64,000 nucleotides of DNA from Pelovirga terrestris (GCF_014773365.1 NZ_JACWUN010000012.1:1-64000); one strand, 5' to 3'; positions 1-6,988 are shown, counted from the stretch's first letter. Notes: a model not told the origin generated them from the sequence alone. Numbers and translations are program-made.

Positions 1-49
1 TTCTTCGGAGGATGGTATGGTCTATCATGGTCCTTGCCTTTCTTATGGC

Positions 50-98
50 AAGGAGCCCCTTGATATCCGCCAAGATAACTGAGGGGGCTCCTTTTTTA
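50..98 (+). terminator. Rho-independent terminator at window start
   Basis: A 10-bp stem (AAGGAGCCCC at 50-59 pairing with GGGGCTCCTT at 84-93) with a loop of about 24 bases is followed by a T-rich tract. It reads as a plus-strand terminator of a gene or RNA lying before the window. No gene belonging to it is visible. Confidence 0.6.
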
Positions 99-330
99 TT
101 CCCCCACGTATCTTGTCAAATATCTCTGCTTTTTCCATCAATTTTTTTGGCCACGCTCAGAGGATGCTCTTTCCAGAACATCTGGATGACAATTCCATAA
201 AAAGAACTGATCGTCGGCATCGATACCCCCTCAAACAAACTAAAACAAGTGATATTATAGCACTCATTCAGATGAACAACAATTCTTCGTCACATCATCA
301 AACAATGTCCCGCTAAACCAGTCCAATCAT

Positions 331-360
331 TGCCACCAAGTCACCTAGAGCACCAAGAAA
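331..360 (+). repeat. CCACCAAG-family repeat, single degenerate copy
   Basis: One copy of the dispersed repeat with core GCCACCAAG-N8-CACCAAG, followed by the GCTTGGGGGTAAA tail also seen near 4400, 6080, 6975 and 7245. It is the most diverged copy in the window. No gene is supported between 100 and 511, which holds only this repeat, the inverted repeat at 378-435 and a terminator. Confidence 0.6.
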
Positions 361-377
361 AGCTTGGGGGTAAAGGC

Positions 378-435
378 ATAAATGCGGGGACACAATACCA
401 ATAAAGAGCCTATTGGTTTATGTCCCCGCATTTAT
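378..435. repeat. REP-like nested inverted repeat ending in TGTCCCCGCATTT
   Basis: A perfect 15-bp inverted repeat (378-392 and 421-435) encloses a second 6-bp one (398-403 and 411-416). TGTCCCC-containing palindromes of this kind often accompany genes for REP-associated IS200-like transposases in delta-proteobacteria; that link is family knowledge and is not shown here. The window does contain one relative of that transposase family at 26060-27004. Confidence 0.55.
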
Positions 436-444
436 CCTAAATAA

Positions 445-478
445 AACAGCCCTGCTGCCGAAAGGCAACAGGGCTGTT
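445..478 (-). terminator. Terminator of porin gene 1
   Basis: A 15-bp stem (445-459 with 464-478, one wobble pair) with a GAAA-type tetraloop is followed on the minus strand by TTTTATTT. It lies 34 bases past the stop codon of the porin gene at 512-1732. Confidence 0.85.
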
Positions 479-511
479 GGTTGTGCTTGAAATTAACTTC
501 TTAAATAAGGA

Positions 512-1732
512 TTAGAAGTTAACGTTCAGGTTGAAGGCCAGGATCTGCTTGGCATCGTCTTCCAAGGTGCCGTTAACCTTCGGCTTGGCATAGGAGTAGA
601 CGGTGTCCAGGTTGGTTCTGGCGGCCAGCTGATAGCGAGAAGAGATGTTAGCATAGGTGATGCTCTTTACGTAGTCGGTGCCAATCTTCTCGTCAGGCTG
701 GCCGTAGCCAACATTCATGTGGACGCTGAGGGGATCCATGACCTTGGCACGAACATAGCCTTGTACCAGACGGGAACCGGCACTGGCAGTAGCGCTATGG
801 CTAATTCTGAAGATTTGGTTGTTAGAACGATACAGCGGGGTAAATCCAGCAGTAAAGAAGCCATTGGTTTCCGGCATGAAGATACCATTGGAGCGACCAG
901 CGCCATTAGCATAGGCATCATTGGTAAGGTTGGATACCTGGACTTTGTCGTCATAGCCCTTGGCATAGGCCAGAATCAGGCCAGCGTTGACGGTTTCAGT
1001 TACTTTCATGCCGATATCAGTAAAGACCTGGAGACCGCGGTACTTTTCGCCACCGGAAATGTCTTCTTCGCCAGTGAAGTAGTTGGCTTCAAAGTTGATG
1101 TTGACCGGGTCGAGCTTGAAGTTGGCCTGGGTCCCAACAGCGTAAGTGCTAGATTTAGTTGTATTGGTAGGGGAGCCACCGTCGCGCAAGAGACCGCCGA
1201 AAACTACGGCATTGTACATATCGGTCTTGTGGCGAACAGCCAAAGTATAGAAGTCGAGATCGTCATCTTTGGCAACATCGTTCTCCTCTAATTTGAAGTA
1301 GGCAAATTCTACCGGAACCGCACCTTTAAGGGTAAATACGGCACCCCCAGCAACATGGTCAGCAACAATAGCATTGCCAATACGGTAGTACATTCTACCA
1401 GCTTTGATGTTGAACATCCCTTTATCAACATTGAGCCATGCTTCTGGTCTTGTGCTGGTGCTGGGTGTGCCTTTACTTTCATCCCAGGTTCCGGTTGAAA
1501 AATCCTGACGGAAGTGGACGGAAACGCCCTCAGCCGCAGCGATGTTGCCAAAGAGCCGCAGGCGCTGGTTGAAGGTTGAGGTGCTTTTTGCGTCTGTATC
1601 AAACCCGGGGCCATCGGTGTAATAACCACGTACCCGCATCTGGCCGGAGAGGCTCAGGCGCTGCTCTGCAAGAACTGGTGTTGCTACCGCGATCGCCAGC
1701 AGGACGATCAAAAGACTAACTAATCTGCTCAT
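512..1732 (-). CDS. Outer-membrane porin, tandem paralogue 1
   Basis: The 406-residue product starts with a Sec signal peptide of about 22 residues ending in VLA. The mature part is rich in alternating polar and aromatic beta-strand-like stretches and ends in a phenylalanine (NVNF), as expected for an outer-membrane beta-barrel. It resembles general porins of Desulfuromonadales. The ATG at 1732 is preceded by a strong AGGAGG. A paralogue with an almost identical signal peptide and C-terminus but a diverged middle lies immediately upstream (2473-3672). Each gene has its own promoter region and terminator, so they are probably separate units. The substrate is unknown; non-specific diffusion of small solutes or anions is the most that can be inferred. 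Confidence 0.85.
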   Translation of the reverse strand: MSRLVSLLIVLLAIAVATPVLAEQRLSLSGQMRVRGYYTDGPGFDTDAKSTSTFNQRLRLFGNIAAAEGVSVHFRQDFSTGTWDESKGTPSTSTRPEAWLNVDKGMFNIKAGRMYYRIGNAIVADHVAGGAVFTLKGAVPVEFAYFKLEENDVAKDDDLDFYTLAVRHKTDMYNAVVFGGLLRDGGSPTNTTKSSTYAVGTQANFKLDPVNINFEANYFTGEEDISGGEKYRGLQVFTDIGMKVTETVNAGLILAYAKGYDDKVQVSNLTNDAYANGAGRSNGIFMPETNGFFTAGFTPLYRSNNQIFRISHSATASAGSRLVQGYVRAKVMDPLSVHMNVGYGQPDEKIGTDYVKSITYANISSRYQLAARTNLDTVYSYAKPKVNGTLEDDAKQILAFNLNVNF

Positions 1733-2184
1733 TGGTGTTACCTCCTAAGGTAAAGTTTGTGCCGAATCCAATTCGGCGGCTTAAGTTCTGCTCAACTTAA
1801 AGTGTTCCGCTCATGTCATCACACTTTTCATTTGGGTGAAACGAAGTCTGAGGATTAAATTAACAGCAGTATCTGTGCCAAACTTCGGGTGTTTTGCCTA
1901 TGTTGACCTAACTTACCATTTTTTAAATGCTTATCGGTTTTAATGTTGCGCCGGAACAGATGGTGCCGCGGGGCCTTTGTGGTTGCCGTGCAACATGTTG
2001 CTGTAGGTTTTTTGCCACAGCGCGTATTCATCGGCCTTAAATGCGGATGTTTTTTTTCAATGTGTCGGCTCGTCCCTGGTTAGCAGTGGATACGTCTTGG
2101 AGTTCCTGGTGCTTACGGATGCCTGCGTCTATGCGTATGCGAGTCGTAACGGGTTGAGCGGTTGCCGATCTGACAACGCTGGTT
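1733..2184 (-). promoter_or_regulatory. Long conserved leader of porin gene 1
   Basis: This gene-free stretch is partly conserved with the leader of the second porin (3673-4034). Shared blocks include a GCCGAA/TTCGGC hairpin at 1761-1777 just upstream of the Shine-Dalgarno, a TAAGTTGAGCAGAA block, a TTTCACCCAAATGAAAAGTG block and the sigma54-like site at 1865-1881. Between 1882 and 2184 similarity is patchy (GCAAAAAACCTACAGC and GTTGCAC-N3-AACCACAAA, minus strand). No known riboswitch fold was recognised. Confidence 0.5.
1865..1881 (-). promoter_or_regulatory. Sigma54-type promoter of porin gene 1
   Basis: The minus strand reads TTGGCACAGATACTGCT, with the GG and GC dinucleotides separated by exactly 10 bases, as in RpoN promoters. 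The same element occurs at the equivalent place before porin gene 2. The predicted start lies near 1853, leaving a leader of about 120 bases. Confidence 0.6.
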
Positions 2185-2212
2185 AGTATAGTTATCTTTC
2201 TTTTAATGTCGA
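2185..2212 (-). promoter_or_regulatory. Sigma70-type promoter of porin gene 1
   Basis: The minus strand shows TCGACA, a 16-base spacer and TATACT. The paralogous gene has the same arrangement with a perfect TTGACA. If used, it yields a leader of about 445 bases. Confidence 0.6.
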
Positions 2213-2222
2213 TAAAAATTAG

Positions 2223-2367
2223 GTATCTGTTCAGCACCGGGCCTTTGAATCCTATGTCAAGGGACGCTTTTCGTCATCCATGACCGCTTTTTGTCGCCGT
2301 CCATGGCGACAAAAACCCTTGCCACAGGATCCAAAGGCCCTGCGCAAGAATAGAGCTGAATAGTTAC
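2223..2367. repeat. Long imperfect palindromic element, copy A
   Basis: An element of about 145 bp whose ends (GTATCTGTTCAGC and GCTGAATAGTTAC) are inverted repeats. Inner arms GGGCCTTTGAATCCTATG and its near-complement also pair, around a central GTCGCC/GGCGAC hairpin flanked by T5 and A5. Related copies lie at 21551-21797, 43472-43616 and 50549-50705. There is no coding capacity, so it resembles a non-autonomous hairpin element. It lies just upstream of the promoter of porin gene 1. Confidence 0.75.
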
Positions 2368-2402
2368 AAAATTAGAAGGATAAATGACTATAGCCGGGGG
2401 AT

Positions 2403-2438
2403 AAAAAGCCCCGCTGTCAGCGAACAGCGGGGCTTTTT
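2403..2438 (-). terminator. Terminator of porin gene 2
   Basis: A perfect 15-bp stem (AAAAAGCCCCGCTGT paired with ACAGCGGGGCTTTTT) with a 6-base loop lies 34 bases after the stop of the second porin gene. Confidence 0.9.
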
Positions 2439-2472
2439 AGGTTTGTATCAAGATTCAACTAAAGATCGGCTA

Positions 2473-3672
2473 TTAGAAGCGGACGATCAGGTTGAAGGCC
2501 AGCACCTGCTTGGCATCATCTTCCTGTGCAGCAACCCGTGCCTTGGGCTTGTAATAACCGTAAACACCACGCAGGTTGGTGTTGGCGGCCAGTTGGTAGT
2601 TGGCTGAAGCCACACCGTAGGTCATGCTCTTGAAGTTGGACTCACCCTTTTCGTCAGGTTTGGCGTAACCAACCATGGCGCGCACACTAAGGGCATCGAT
2701 GATGCGGGCATGCACGTAACCCTGAACGGCACGGGAACCGGCATTGCGGTCACCGTCTTCAGCAATACGGAAAATGGCGTTATCGCTGTCGGCCCAGGAA
2801 TCATAATCGGTTTCAAAAAAGCCGTAGGTTTCAGGCAGAAAGCTACCGTCATCGGTAAAGCTGGTGACCTGAGTTTTGTCGTCATAGCCCTTGGCATAGG
2901 CCAGTACCAGGCCCGCACTGATCTGCTCGCTTAAGGCCGTGCCGACATCGGTAAAGAGTTGCAGACCGCGATACTTTTCTTTGGTGCCAGTGTTCAGATT
3001 GTTGTTATCATCTTCGCCGGTGAAGTAGTTTAGCTCAAAATTCACACTGACCGGATCAAGGTTGAAGTTGGTCTGGACGCCTGCAACATATTTTTTTGAT
3101 CCATCGTTGCTGCCGGAGGTGCCGCCATCACGCAGGAAGCCACCAAAAACAACGGCATTGTACAGGTCGGTGCCATGCTTGACGGCCAGGGTGTAGAGAT
3201 CGACATCGTCATCTTTGCTGGCATTGTTTTCTTCAAGTTTGAAATAACCAAACTCAACTGGAATAGCGCCATTCATGGTGGCGACAAAGCCGGTTCCAAG
3301 GGTATCAATAGCGATGGCGTTGCCGATGCCATAGTACATTTTACCAGCCTTCAGGTTGAACATCCCCTTGTCAACATTCAGCCAGGCCAGGGGGCGAGTT
3401 TCCGTTGATGAGGTCTCCCATTTACCGTTGGAGAAGTTCTGACGGAAGTGAACGGAGACGCCATCAGCTACGGCGATTTTGCCCAGGATGCGCAGGCGCT
3501 GATCAAAGTAGGACTCACTGCTGTCATTGCTGTTTTTGTCAAAGTTGGTGTTGTCAATGTAGTATCCACGGACGCGCATGTAGCCGGACAGGCTCAGGCG
3601 ATCTTCCGCAAGTACCGGTGTTGCCACCGCGATCGTCAGCAGGACGATCAGTAAACTTACTAATCTGCTCAT
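2473..3672 (-). CDS. Outer-membrane porin, tandem paralogue 2
   Basis: The 399-residue product has the same 22-residue signal peptide as paralogue 1 with one visible change (LLTIAV for LLAIAV). Long blocks are shared, such as GVSVHFRQ, the LNVDKGMFN block, FKLEEN and EKYRGLQ, with variable stretches between them, probably surface loops. It ends in VRF, a typical barrel terminus. The start at 3672 follows AGGAGG. The gene carries its own leader, promoters and terminator, as expected from a duplication that included the regulatory region. Variation is concentrated in loop-like regions, so altered solute preference or phage exposure is plausible but unproven. Confidence 0.85.
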   Translation of the reverse strand: MSRLVSLLIVLLTIAVATPVLAEDRLSLSGYMRVRGYYIDNTNFDKNSNDSSESYFDQRLRILGKIAVADGVSVHFRQNFSNGKWETSSTETRPLAWLNVDKGMFNLKAGKMYYGIGNAIAIDTLGTGFVATMNGAIPVEFGYFKLEENNASKDDDVDLYTLAVKHGTDLYNAVVFGGFLRDGGTSGSNDGSKKYVAGVQTNFNLDPVSVNFELNYFTGEDDNNNLNTGTKEKYRGLQLFTDVGTALSEQISAGLVLAYAKGYDDKTQVTSFTDDGSFLPETYGFFETDYDSWADSDNAIFRIAEDGDRNAGSRAVQGYVHARIIDALSVRAMVGYAKPDEKGESNFKSMTYGVASANYQLAANTNLRGVYGYYKPKARVAAQEDDAKQVLAFNLIVRF

Positions 3673-3802
3673 TGGTTTTACCTCCTAAGGTATTAGTTGT
3701 GCCGAAGCCATTTCGGCGGTTTCAAATTCTGCTCAACTTAAATTCTTGCTATTTAACATTCCATGGCACTTTTCATTTGGGTGAAGCTGGTATGAGATTA
3801 AC

Positions 3803-3819
3803 AGCAGCATCTGTGCCAA
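3803..3819 (-). promoter_or_regulatory. Sigma54-type promoter of porin gene 2
   Basis: The minus strand reads TTGGCACAGATGCTGCT, with GG-N10-GC spacing, and is almost identical to the site before porin gene 1. The predicted start is near 3791, giving a leader of about 120 bases that contains the GCCGAA/TTCGGC hairpin at 3701-3717. Confidence 0.6.
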
Positions 3820-4034
3820 ACTGCTGGTGTTTTGTTCGGTTCTGCTTAACTTGTCAATGTAGCGTTGTTTATAGTTTTTAATCCGGCACCACCGCAGCGC
3901 TCTGAATTATTCATTTGTGGTTACTGTGCAACAGTGGGCTGTAGGTTTTTTGCTACAAAGGGCTTTTATTTGCCAACTGACCCTCTGCGCAAATGGTAAC
4001 AGGCACAGCCGCTGTCCGTCTTTCAACGCAGGTT

Positions 4035-4062
4035 AGTATAGTGATCGCGGTTTTAATGTCAA
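4035..4062 (-). promoter_or_regulatory. Sigma70-type promoter of porin gene 2
   Basis: On the minus strand TTGACA is followed by a 16-base spacer and TATACT, a near-consensus promoter. It would give a leader of about 355 bases. The sequence between this site and the gene (3673-4034) contains no gene. Confidence 0.7.
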
Positions 4063-4148
4063 TAAAAAGTAGGGATTAAATCTGGATGCAGTATGCGGTA
4101 TGCAGGATTTAACGGAGAGGCGCAGGAGAGGGGCTGGGTCAAGGCCAA

Positions 4149-4250
4149 ACCTGATTCAAAGGCATGTTGCCGCGATGAACATCTATGAACATCTGTGACA
4201 AACTGAGGGTAAAACCTTTACTGCTGGAATCTCTGGTTGTGATTGAATTT
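4149..4250 (+). repeat. Island repeat (CTGATTCAAAGGCATGTTGC family), copy 1
   Basis: A block of about 100 bp running from CTGATTCAAAGGCATG to GGTTGTGATTGAATTT, with an internal decamer tandem (TGAACATCTA twice). Further copies lie at 5311-5390, 6094-6186, 6989-7090 and 7257-7357. All lie in the same orientation and only within the toxin-antitoxin island. Confidence 0.8.
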
Positions 4251-4315
4251 TTTAACGCAGAGACGCAAGAGAAGGAGAGGTGGAGAGAAAAACAGTGATT
4301 TACCCCAGATTTTTT

Positions 4316-4393
4316 GCCCTTCTTGGAGTTCTTGGAGTCTGGGCGGCAATTTTTTTTAGAATCCGCCACCAAGGCTCCAAGTACACCAAGAAA
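4316..4393. repeat. CCACCAAG repeat, inverted pair 1
   Basis: A reverse copy (4316-4347, CTTGGAGTTCTTGGAG type) faces a forward copy (4365-4393) across a short T-rich spacer, so the pair can fold into an imperfect hairpin. The stretch 4063-4455 holds only repeats and no supported gene. Confidence 0.75.
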
Positions 4394-4455
4394 AACAAAG
4401 GCTTGGGGTAAAAGCAAAGCCTGAAGACTATTTTCTGCGTTAGCGGTGGGTTGTA

Positions 4456-4701
4456 TTACTTTTCGCGGACGCGATAGATGTTGTGGGCTTCGGTGTCGGC
4501 GCGGTGGGCGCTTAGATCCGCGGCGACGGCATCAATTTTTTTGTTGAGCACTTCGAATTTGAAGTCGACCAGATCAAAACGTTCGGTGGTGCGTTTGTCG
4601 AGATTGTCGATGGCTTGACGCAAGCCGACGTGCCCTTCCAAAATCAAGTCAAACTTGCTGTTCATATCTTCATGGATAATTTCCAAATGCTCTTTTTCCA
4701 T
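4456..4701 (-). CDS. Small coiled-coil protein, paralogue 1 of 3
   Basis: An 81-residue, charged, helical protein with heptad-like spacing (DLILEGHVGLRQAIDNLDKR) and a conserved tail, AADLSAHRADTEAH followed by IYRVRE. The start at 4701 is chosen because GGAGGGG lies 7 bases before it; a start 15 bases upstream would lie inside that site. Two paralogues lie at 5486-5851 and 7434-7712, with near-identical ends and similar flanks. I do not recognise the family and see no catalytic motif, signal or membrane segment. The three copies separate the three toxin-antitoxin pairs of this island. Confidence 0.6.
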   Translation of the reverse strand: MEKEHLEIIHEDMNSKFDLILEGHVGLRQAIDNLDKRTTERFDLVDFKFEVLNKKIDAVAADLSAHRADTEAHNIYRVREK

Positions 4702-4831
4702 GTTGTGCCCCTCCACAGGTCAGGTTGTGAAAGGGCGATTTTAGCCGAAGGTAAGATATATTCCAACCGGAAAAACTTATAAATAATTTAACGCAGAAGA
4801 GTCAGAGTGAGGGGTAAAAATCTGCCCCTTC

Positions 4832-5032
4832 TCAGTTGTCGGAAAAGTCCTTTCGGTCCAGCCCTGACTGTCTGACAATTGACTGGAATGTCCCGTAGGG
4901 AATCTCTTTTTTGGGGTGTGGCACAATGACAATCCTATTATCAGAACGCAATTGTACCTGACTACCCCTTTGCGATACCTGCTGAAATCCGTGTTTGAGA
5001 AGAATCGCAATTATTGCCTTTGATGAGTACAT
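4832..5032 (-). CDS. hicA: HicA-type toxin with an altered active site
   Basis: The 66-residue product matches the HicA mRNA interferase fold (double-stranded-RNA-binding-like): a GFQQV strand, the RGS turn, a VPHP motif and the closing GTFQSIVRQSGL. In HicA toxins the catalytic residue is normally the histidine of a GSH motif. Here residue 25 is glutamine (GSQ, codon CAG), so toxicity may be reduced or lost. The start at 5032 lies one base after the hicB stop, which implies coupled translation. The gene order hicB then hicA is the reverse of the more usual one. Confidence in the family is good; activity is doubtful. Confidence 0.8.
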   Translation of the reverse strand: MYSSKAIIAILLKHGFQQVSQRGSQVQLRSDNRIVIVPHPKKEIPYGTFQSIVRQSGLDRKDFSDN

Positions 5033-5033
5033 A

Positions 5034-5246
5034 TCAGGCATTGATGACAGTTTCTCCGATGAGCGCATCACCAACATGCAGATAATGCTGGTCGCCGACT
5101 TCATTTTCAAAGTAAAGGGCCACCGCTTCCTTGAGATTTGATACCGCCTCGTCGATAGTTGAGCCGAAACTTGACACATCAACATTCAGGCATTGTGATA
5201 CGAAATATTTGCCCTCCTGAAAAACAACATATTTGAGATGGCGCAT
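5034..5246 (-). CDS. hicB: HicB-type antitoxin
   Basis: The 70-residue product has the partial RNase H-like HicB fold: YVVFQEGKYFVSQCLNVDVSSFG, then a helix with DEAVSNLKEAVALYFE. There is no separate C-terminal DNA-binding domain, as in short HicB forms. The start at 5246 is preferred over one 36 bases upstream because GGGAGG lies at proper spacing. It overlaps functionally with hicA, one base downstream, and would bind and neutralise that toxin. Confidence 0.82.
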   Translation of the reverse strand: MRHLKYVVFQEGKYFVSQCLNVDVSSFGSTIDEAVSNLKEAVALYFENEVGDQHYLHVGDALIGETVINA

Positions 5247-5310
5247 CGTATTACCTCCCTGGAACGGTTTTATGGTCAACATCTTTAAACTTCTTTTTTC
5301 GAACGCAGAT

Positions 5311-5390
5311 AAAGGCTTGCCGCGATGAACATCTATGACAAGCTGAGGGTAAAACCTTTACTGCTTGAATCTCTGGTTGTGATTGAATTT
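5311..5390 (+). repeat. Island repeat, copy 2 (shortened)
   Basis: A copy of the approximately 100-bp island block. Its first part is replaced by GAACGCAGATAAAGGC and only one of the two TGAACATCTA decamers is kept. Confidence 0.75.
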
Positions 5391-5485
5391 GTCATACCTT
5401 GATAGACCTTGATAGATGTTGATTGCGGCAAAAAAATGGTTTTTCTCAGCGTTTCTCCATCTCAGCGTTAATCGATTGAGTTTTG

Positions 5486-5851
5486 TCAGGTTTCGCGGAC
5501 GCGATAGATCGTGTGGGCTTCGGTGTCGGCGCGGTGGGCGCTAAGGTCCGTGGCGATGGCGTCGATTTTTGAGCCGAGGCTTTTCTCAACGCCATCGATT
5601 CGGTCACTGAGGCTTTTTTCGACTCCGTCGATTCTTTTCTCAACGCTGTCGATTCGGTCACTTAGGCGTTGATCAACATTGTCGATCTTTTTGTTGAGGG
5701 CTTCGAATTTAGGGTCGACCAGATCAAAGCGCTCGGTCGTGCGCTTGTCCAGATCGTCGATGGCCTGACGCAATCCGACATGGCCTTCAAGGATCAGGTC
5801 GAATTTGCCGTTCATATCTTCAAGAATGATTTGTAAATGCTCCTTTTCCAT
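5486..5851 (-). CDS. Small coiled-coil protein, paralogue 2 of 3 (expanded)
   Basis: A 121-residue protein that shares its first 50 residues and last 25 residues with the paralogue at 4456-4701. Between them is an inserted series of SDRIDGVEKSL-type units, about 11 residues each, that extends the coiled coil. A start with GGAGGG at good spacing supports 5851. The repeated units suggest length variation by recombination or slippage. The function is unknown. Its flanks match those of the other two copies: upstream CAACCGGAAAAACTTATGAG, downstream GATAGATGTTGATTGCGGC. Confidence 0.6.
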   Translation of the reverse strand: MEKEHLQIILEDMNGKFDLILEGHVGLRQAIDDLDKRTTERFDLVDPKFEALNKKIDNVDQRLSDRIDSVEKRIDGVEKSLSDRIDGVEKSLGSKIDAIATDLSAHRADTEAHTIYRVRET

Positions 5852-5991
5852 GTTGTGTCCCTCCGTTGATCAGGTTGTTAGCTTGTGATTTTACGTGAAG
5901 GAGACCTGTCTGCCAACCGGAAAAACTTATGAGAGGTTTAATGCAGAGGCGTAAGAGAAGGAGAGATGAAGAGAAAGACCCTGAATTTTTG

Positions 5992-6068
5992 CCCTTCTTG
6001 GAGTTCTTGGTGTCTTGGCGGCAATTTTTTTAGAATCAGCCACCAAGGCTCCAAGTACACCAAGAAAA
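5992..6068. repeat. CCACCAAG repeat, inverted pair 2
   Basis: A reverse copy at 5992-6022 and a forward copy at 6039-6068 are separated by about 16 bases and form an imperfect hairpin. The gap 5852-6274 contains only this pair, an island repeat and a hairpin. Confidence 0.8.
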
Positions 6069-6093
6069 ACAAAGGCTTGGGGTAAAAGCAAAA

Positions 6094-6186
6094 ACCTGAT
6101 TCAAAGGCATGTTGCCGCGATGAACATCTATGACAATCTGAGGGTAAAATCTTTACTGCCAGGATCTTTGGTTGTGATTGCATTTA
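6094..6186 (+). repeat. Island repeat, copy 3
   Basis: A copy of the approximately 100-bp block with one TGAACATCTA decamer and several substitutions near its end. Confidence 0.75.
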
Positions 6187-6229
6187 TTAGATTTTGATCG
6201 ATGTTGATTGCGGCAAAAAACAGGTTTTT

Positions 6230-6272
6230 CTCTGTGGCTCTGCGGTAGAACCTTTATCGCAGAACCACAGAG
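6230..6272. repeat. Hairpin after brnA (CACAGAG type)
   Basis: A 15-bp stem, CTCTGTGGCTCTGCG against CGCAGAACCACAGAG with one mismatch, begins 2 bases past the brnA stop. It could protect or terminate the brnTA transcript, but no clear T tract follows on the minus strand. Confidence 0.5.
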
Positions 6273-6274
6273 AC

Positions 6275-6520
6275 TTACTGTGCTTCCCGCTCCTTGCAGG
6301 TCTTGGTGTAGCTGTCGAGCAGGCGTCGAATCATTTTCTGGTAATGGGTGTGATTTTTCTGCGCTTCGTGTTTAAAAAAATCGACACTCTCACGGCTCAG
6401 GGCGAGGGTGACTTTGACCGTATCCTCTTTAAATGACAGCTCTGCGGGGGATGGCAGGAAGTCGGAAACAATCCTTACCGGGCCAATCGGTTCATCAGTG
6501 TAGACTATTTTCTTGCTCAT
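6275..6520 (-). CDS. brnA: BrnA-like antitoxin
   Basis: An 81-residue protein with a ribbon-helix-helix-like C-terminal half (VKVTLALSRESVDFFKHEA, then helix YQKMIRRLLDSY), as in BrnA and other CopG-type antitoxins. It overlaps the upstream brnT gene by 26 bases, the usual toxin-first order of brnTA. In this family the antitoxin binds the toxin and represses its own promoter. Confidence 0.8.
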   Translation of the reverse strand: MSKKIVYTDEPIGPVRIVSDFLPSPAELSFKEDTVKVTLALSRESVDFFKHEAQKNHTHYQKMIRRLLDSYTKTCKEREAQ

Positions 6521-6782
6521 AAATTTGCTTCCCCTTTCTCCAGTATCCTGCTCCGATAATTCGAATGCGCTGATGCCGGTAGGTAAATCGCACCGTCATG
6601 ATGCCGTTACTGGTTTGGCCAAAGCAGTAATACCTTTTTTCGTTGGCACTGTGTGCCACATCTTCAGCAATGATACGGTGTTCATCCATGAAGGCATGTT
6701 GTGCCTCACGAAAAGAAACTCCATGCTTTTGTTGATTGAGCAGATCCTTGTCCGGATCCCATTCAAAAGAGACTTTGTGCAT
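6495..6782 (-). CDS. brnT: BrnT family toxin
   Basis: The 95-residue product carries the BrnT signature (FEWDPDK, then N-x2-KHGVSFREA) and the later strand MTVRFTYRHQRIRIIGA. BrnT proteins are RelE-fold ribonucleases that stop translation. The start at 6782 gives the standard N-terminus. The gene is first in a two-gene unit with brnA and sits between copies 2 and 3 of the coiled-coil gene. Confidence 0.87.
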   Translation of the reverse strand: MHKVSFEWDPDKDLLNQQKHGVSFREAQHAFMDEHRIIAEDVAHSANEKRYYCFGQTSNGIMTVRFTYRHQRIRIIGAGYWRKGKQIYEQENSLH

Positions 6783-6785
6783 ATG

Positions 6786-6798
6786 ATGATCGTATCAT
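6786..6798. promoter_or_regulatory. Candidate operator before brnT
   Basis: A short palindrome ATGAT-CGT-ATCAT begins 4 bases upstream of the brnT start. Its placement suits autoregulation by the BrnT-BrnA complex. This rests only on symmetry and position. Confidence 0.3.
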
Positions 6799-6885
6799 GG
6801 ATATGGAGTTTACGCCATACGTCGATATGGCTAAGAAAGCATTTTAACTTAGAGGCGTGGAAGGTTTTACTTAACCCAACCATTT

Positions 6886-6961
6886 TGCCCCTCTTGGAGT
6901 TCTTGGTGTCTTGGTGGCAATTTTTTAGAATCAGCCACCAAGGCTCCAAGTACACCAAGAA
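6886..6961. repeat. CCACCAAG repeat, inverted pair 3
   Basis: A reverse copy at 6886-6918 and a forward copy at 6933-6961, almost identical to pair 2. The region 6783-7433 is made only of repeats, with no supported gene. Confidence 0.8.
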
Positions 6962-6988
6962 AAACAAAGGCTTGGGGTAAAAGCAAAA

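Noticed and set aside
3900-4034. c-di-GMP (GEMM) riboswitch in the porin 2 leader
   Set aside because: The region was compared by eye with GEMM-I hallmarks (paired GAAA tetraloop stem, GACGCAAAGCC block). They are not present.
4139-4417. Open frame reading through the repeat region (92 codons, minus strand)
   Set aside because: Its translation is that of the repeats themselves and the same peptide recurs wherever the repeats occur. No ribosome-binding site.
5938-6183. Second repeat-encoded open frame, similar to the one near 4200
   Set aside because: Same reason: it is a translated copy of the CCACCAAG and island repeats.
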